The notes under the pieces were generated by a model. It saw only the letters and a program-made list of their open reading frames with translations. It was not told the origin of the DNA and ran no database searches. Shown piece after piece: positions 27,850-28,801 of a stretch of DNA of 28,801 bases. The position numbers and the translations under genes are program-made. The DNA is from JACDAN01 sp036380355 (GTDB lineage: Bacteria > Actinomycetota > Thermoleophilia > Gaiellales > Gaiellaceae). The stretch is taken from NCBI GenBank assembly GCA_036380355.1, contig DASVEW010000044.1, positions 1-28,801 of the forward strand, read 5' to 3'. Numbering within the stretch: the stretch's first letter is position 1; the number at the start of each line of letters is the position of its first letter.

Positions 27850-28662
27850 TCAACGGCGGCCGGTGAGGAGCCGGGCGCACTCGACCATCCCTGAGTCGCC
27901 GTTCCACGCCAGCGCGTGGGCAATCGCCCAGCCGCGGGTCCGTTCCCGGTCGAGCGAGAGGCGGTCCACGAGGTAGTCGAGCCGCCGCTCCATGGCGGCC
28001 TTCGTGGTGGGCCGGCGGTCGCGGATCAGCGATGCCACGTCGAACTCCCGCTCACCGACGAGCGGCTTCGCGTCGATCGCGAGCCAGCCTCGCTGCGACA
28101 GGAGGACGTTGCCGCCGTGGAAGTCCTGGTGCATCAGGACGGACTCGCGCTGGGTCGGGCCGGCCGCGCGGAGGAAGGCGACGACCGGATCGACCAGCTC
28201 GCGCTCGAAGCCTCGGCGCGGAAGTTCCTCGACCCATTGCGCAGCCGCGTCCTCGAGGCGGCGAAACGGCTCACCGGCAGGCACCCAGAGCTGCTCCAGC
28301 ACACCGGCGGCGATCTCCGTCGCCTCGTCGTCCGGCAGCTCCCAGAGCTGCCTGCCGGGCCGCAGCCGCTCGACGAGATATGCGCGAAGGTCGTCGTCCT
28401 TGGCGAGCAGCCGGGCGGCGCCCACGCCGTTCCAGCGCTCGAAAGCCTGTGGCTCGAACTCGCTCTCCTCGTCGGGGAAGTTGACCTTGAGCACCGCATC
28501 CCCCGCCATCGCCACGAACGAGTGGGCGGTGTCTACCGGCTCCTCGAGCTCGAGCGCCCAGCGGTCCGTGAGCTCCTCGACGATGCCGGGGAGCCGTTCG
28601 AGCCACTCCGGCCCGCCGGGCTCCTCGCGCCACCAATCGAGCGCTGGAGGAAGCTGGATCAG
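27850..28662 (-). CDS. Small-molecule phosphotransferase (aminoglycoside/hydroxyurea-kinase-like, APH(6)/HUR type)
   Basis: 270 aa if it begins at CTG 28662. The catalytic loop is MHQDFHGGNVLL and the metal-binding segment is WLAIDAKPLVGEREFDVASLIRDR, as in the APH(6)/HUR family. VLKVNFP holds the ATP-binding Lys. Gene finders would pick GTG 28515, but the frame upstream is clearly coding: LPPALDWWREEPGGPEWL, then LPGIVEELTDRWALEL. That stretch matches the N-terminal helices these kinases normally have. No ATG, GTG or TTG precedes them in frame; the only candidate is the CTG that overlaps the sucD stop as CTGA. Members phosphorylate streptomycin or related compounds, but chromosomal ones often have other substrates. 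Resistance is not implied. Confidence 0.82.
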   Translation of the reverse strand: MIQLPPALDWWREEPGGPEWLERLPGIVEELTDRWALELEEPVDTAHSFVAMAGDAVLKVNFPDEESEFEPQAFERWNGVGAARLLAKDDDLRAYLVERLRPGRQLWELPDDEATEIAAGVLEQLWVPAGEPFRRLEDAAAQWVEELPRRGFERELVDPVVAFLRAAGPTQRESVLMHQDFHGGNVLLSQRGWLAIDAKPLVGEREFDVASLIRDRRPTTKAAMERRLDYLVDRLSLDRERTRGWAIAHALAWNGDSGMVECARLLTGRR

Positions 28663-28801
28663 GCCCGGGCGCCGACGACGTCGGCGGCGAGCTGCGCGAC
28701 CTCCGTCGGAGTCGTGCCGACTCGGACGCCGCAGGCCTCGAGCGCTTCCTTCTTCGCCTGCGCCGTGCCCGAGGTGCCGGAGATGATCGCGCCGGCGTGG
28801 C
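28659..28801 (-). CDS. sucD: Succinyl-CoA synthetase alpha subunit, C-terminal 47 codons only
   Basis: The visible end reads HAGAIISGTSGTAQAKK, then EALEACGVRVGTTPTEVAQL and a short Ala/Val tail. HAGAIISG followed by a small-residue loop and AL-EA-GV-V--TP-E is the standard C-terminus of SucD, with the domain that contacts the beta subunit. The gene's start lies outside the window to the right. It makes succinyl-CoA/succinate interconversion available next to the other TCA genes here. Its TGA (28661-28659) overlaps the CTG start proposed for the phosphotransferase. Confidence 0.85.
   Translation of the reverse strand, partial: HAGAIISGTSGTAQAKKEALEACGVRVGTTPTEVAQLAADVVGARA

Noticed and set aside
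27850..28662. Acquired antibiotic-resistance gene
   Set aside because: The gene is coupled to sucD, shares local composition and has no mobile context; APH-fold kinases commonly have other substrates.
1..28801. CRISPR arrays or defence systems
   Set aside because: No regularly spaced direct repeats and no Cas, restriction, toxin-antitoxin or retron-like proteins were recognised.

Overview
The window is high-GC DNA, densely packed with genes that often overlap by 1-4 bases. It looks chromosomal rather than plasmid or phage. Several features point to a deep-branching actinobacterium, possibly of the Thermoleophilia type: RecR, LysC and Asd in a row, a succinate dehydrogenase with a CCG-domain third subunit, an ATP-type PEP carboxykinase, and many starts that lack a Shine-Dalgarno sequence but have a TANNNT box 6-9 nt upstream. 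This placement is an inference from gene content; no rRNA or other taxonomic marker is present.

Layout. Positions 1-4457 hold a cell-surface glycan locus: a GT2 glycosyltransferase, an FAD oxidoreductase and a truncated GT-C type membrane transferase on the minus strand, divergent from a polysaccharide flippase. Positions 4458-5039 form a long gap with strongly structured sequence, including an A-B-A'-B' helix arrangement and DnaA-box-like 9-mers. It leads into an atypical LuxR-family response regulator (5040-5735). A small zinc-ribbon gene, recR, and the lysC-asd pair of the aspartate pathway follow. A 170-bp perfect-ended foldback element lies at 8842-9011 between asd and a convergent acetyltransferase.

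Positions 9686-15902 (minus strand) are central carbon metabolism: sdhA-sdhB-sdhE-like, then a metallophosphoesterase, with pckA upstream. After a GNAT gene come a PQQ-type sugar dehydrogenase operon (minus), two overlapping tyrosine recombinase genes plus a tiny Cys-rich protein (plus), and a HEAT-repeat gene downstream of gltA (minus). gltA is divergent from icd-mdh. An atypical SDR is coupled to a PDZ-Lon (YlbL-like) protease. A small Cys-rich protein, a LapA-type membrane protein, an aminotransferase, a small-molecule phosphotransferase, and the C-terminus of sucD complete the window.

How the genes work together: gltA, icd, mdh, sdhABE, sucD and pckA supply most of the TCA cycle and the first step of gluconeogenesis, scattered in short operons over about 18 kb. 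Nothing in the window is a clear defence system or prophage. The most unusual observations are the class-E-like succinate dehydrogenase, the bistable or pseudoknotted intergenic element at 4596-4747, the foldback element at 8842-9011, the recurrent CTGATC gene junctions that imply CTG start codons, and the recurring leaderless-promoter signature.
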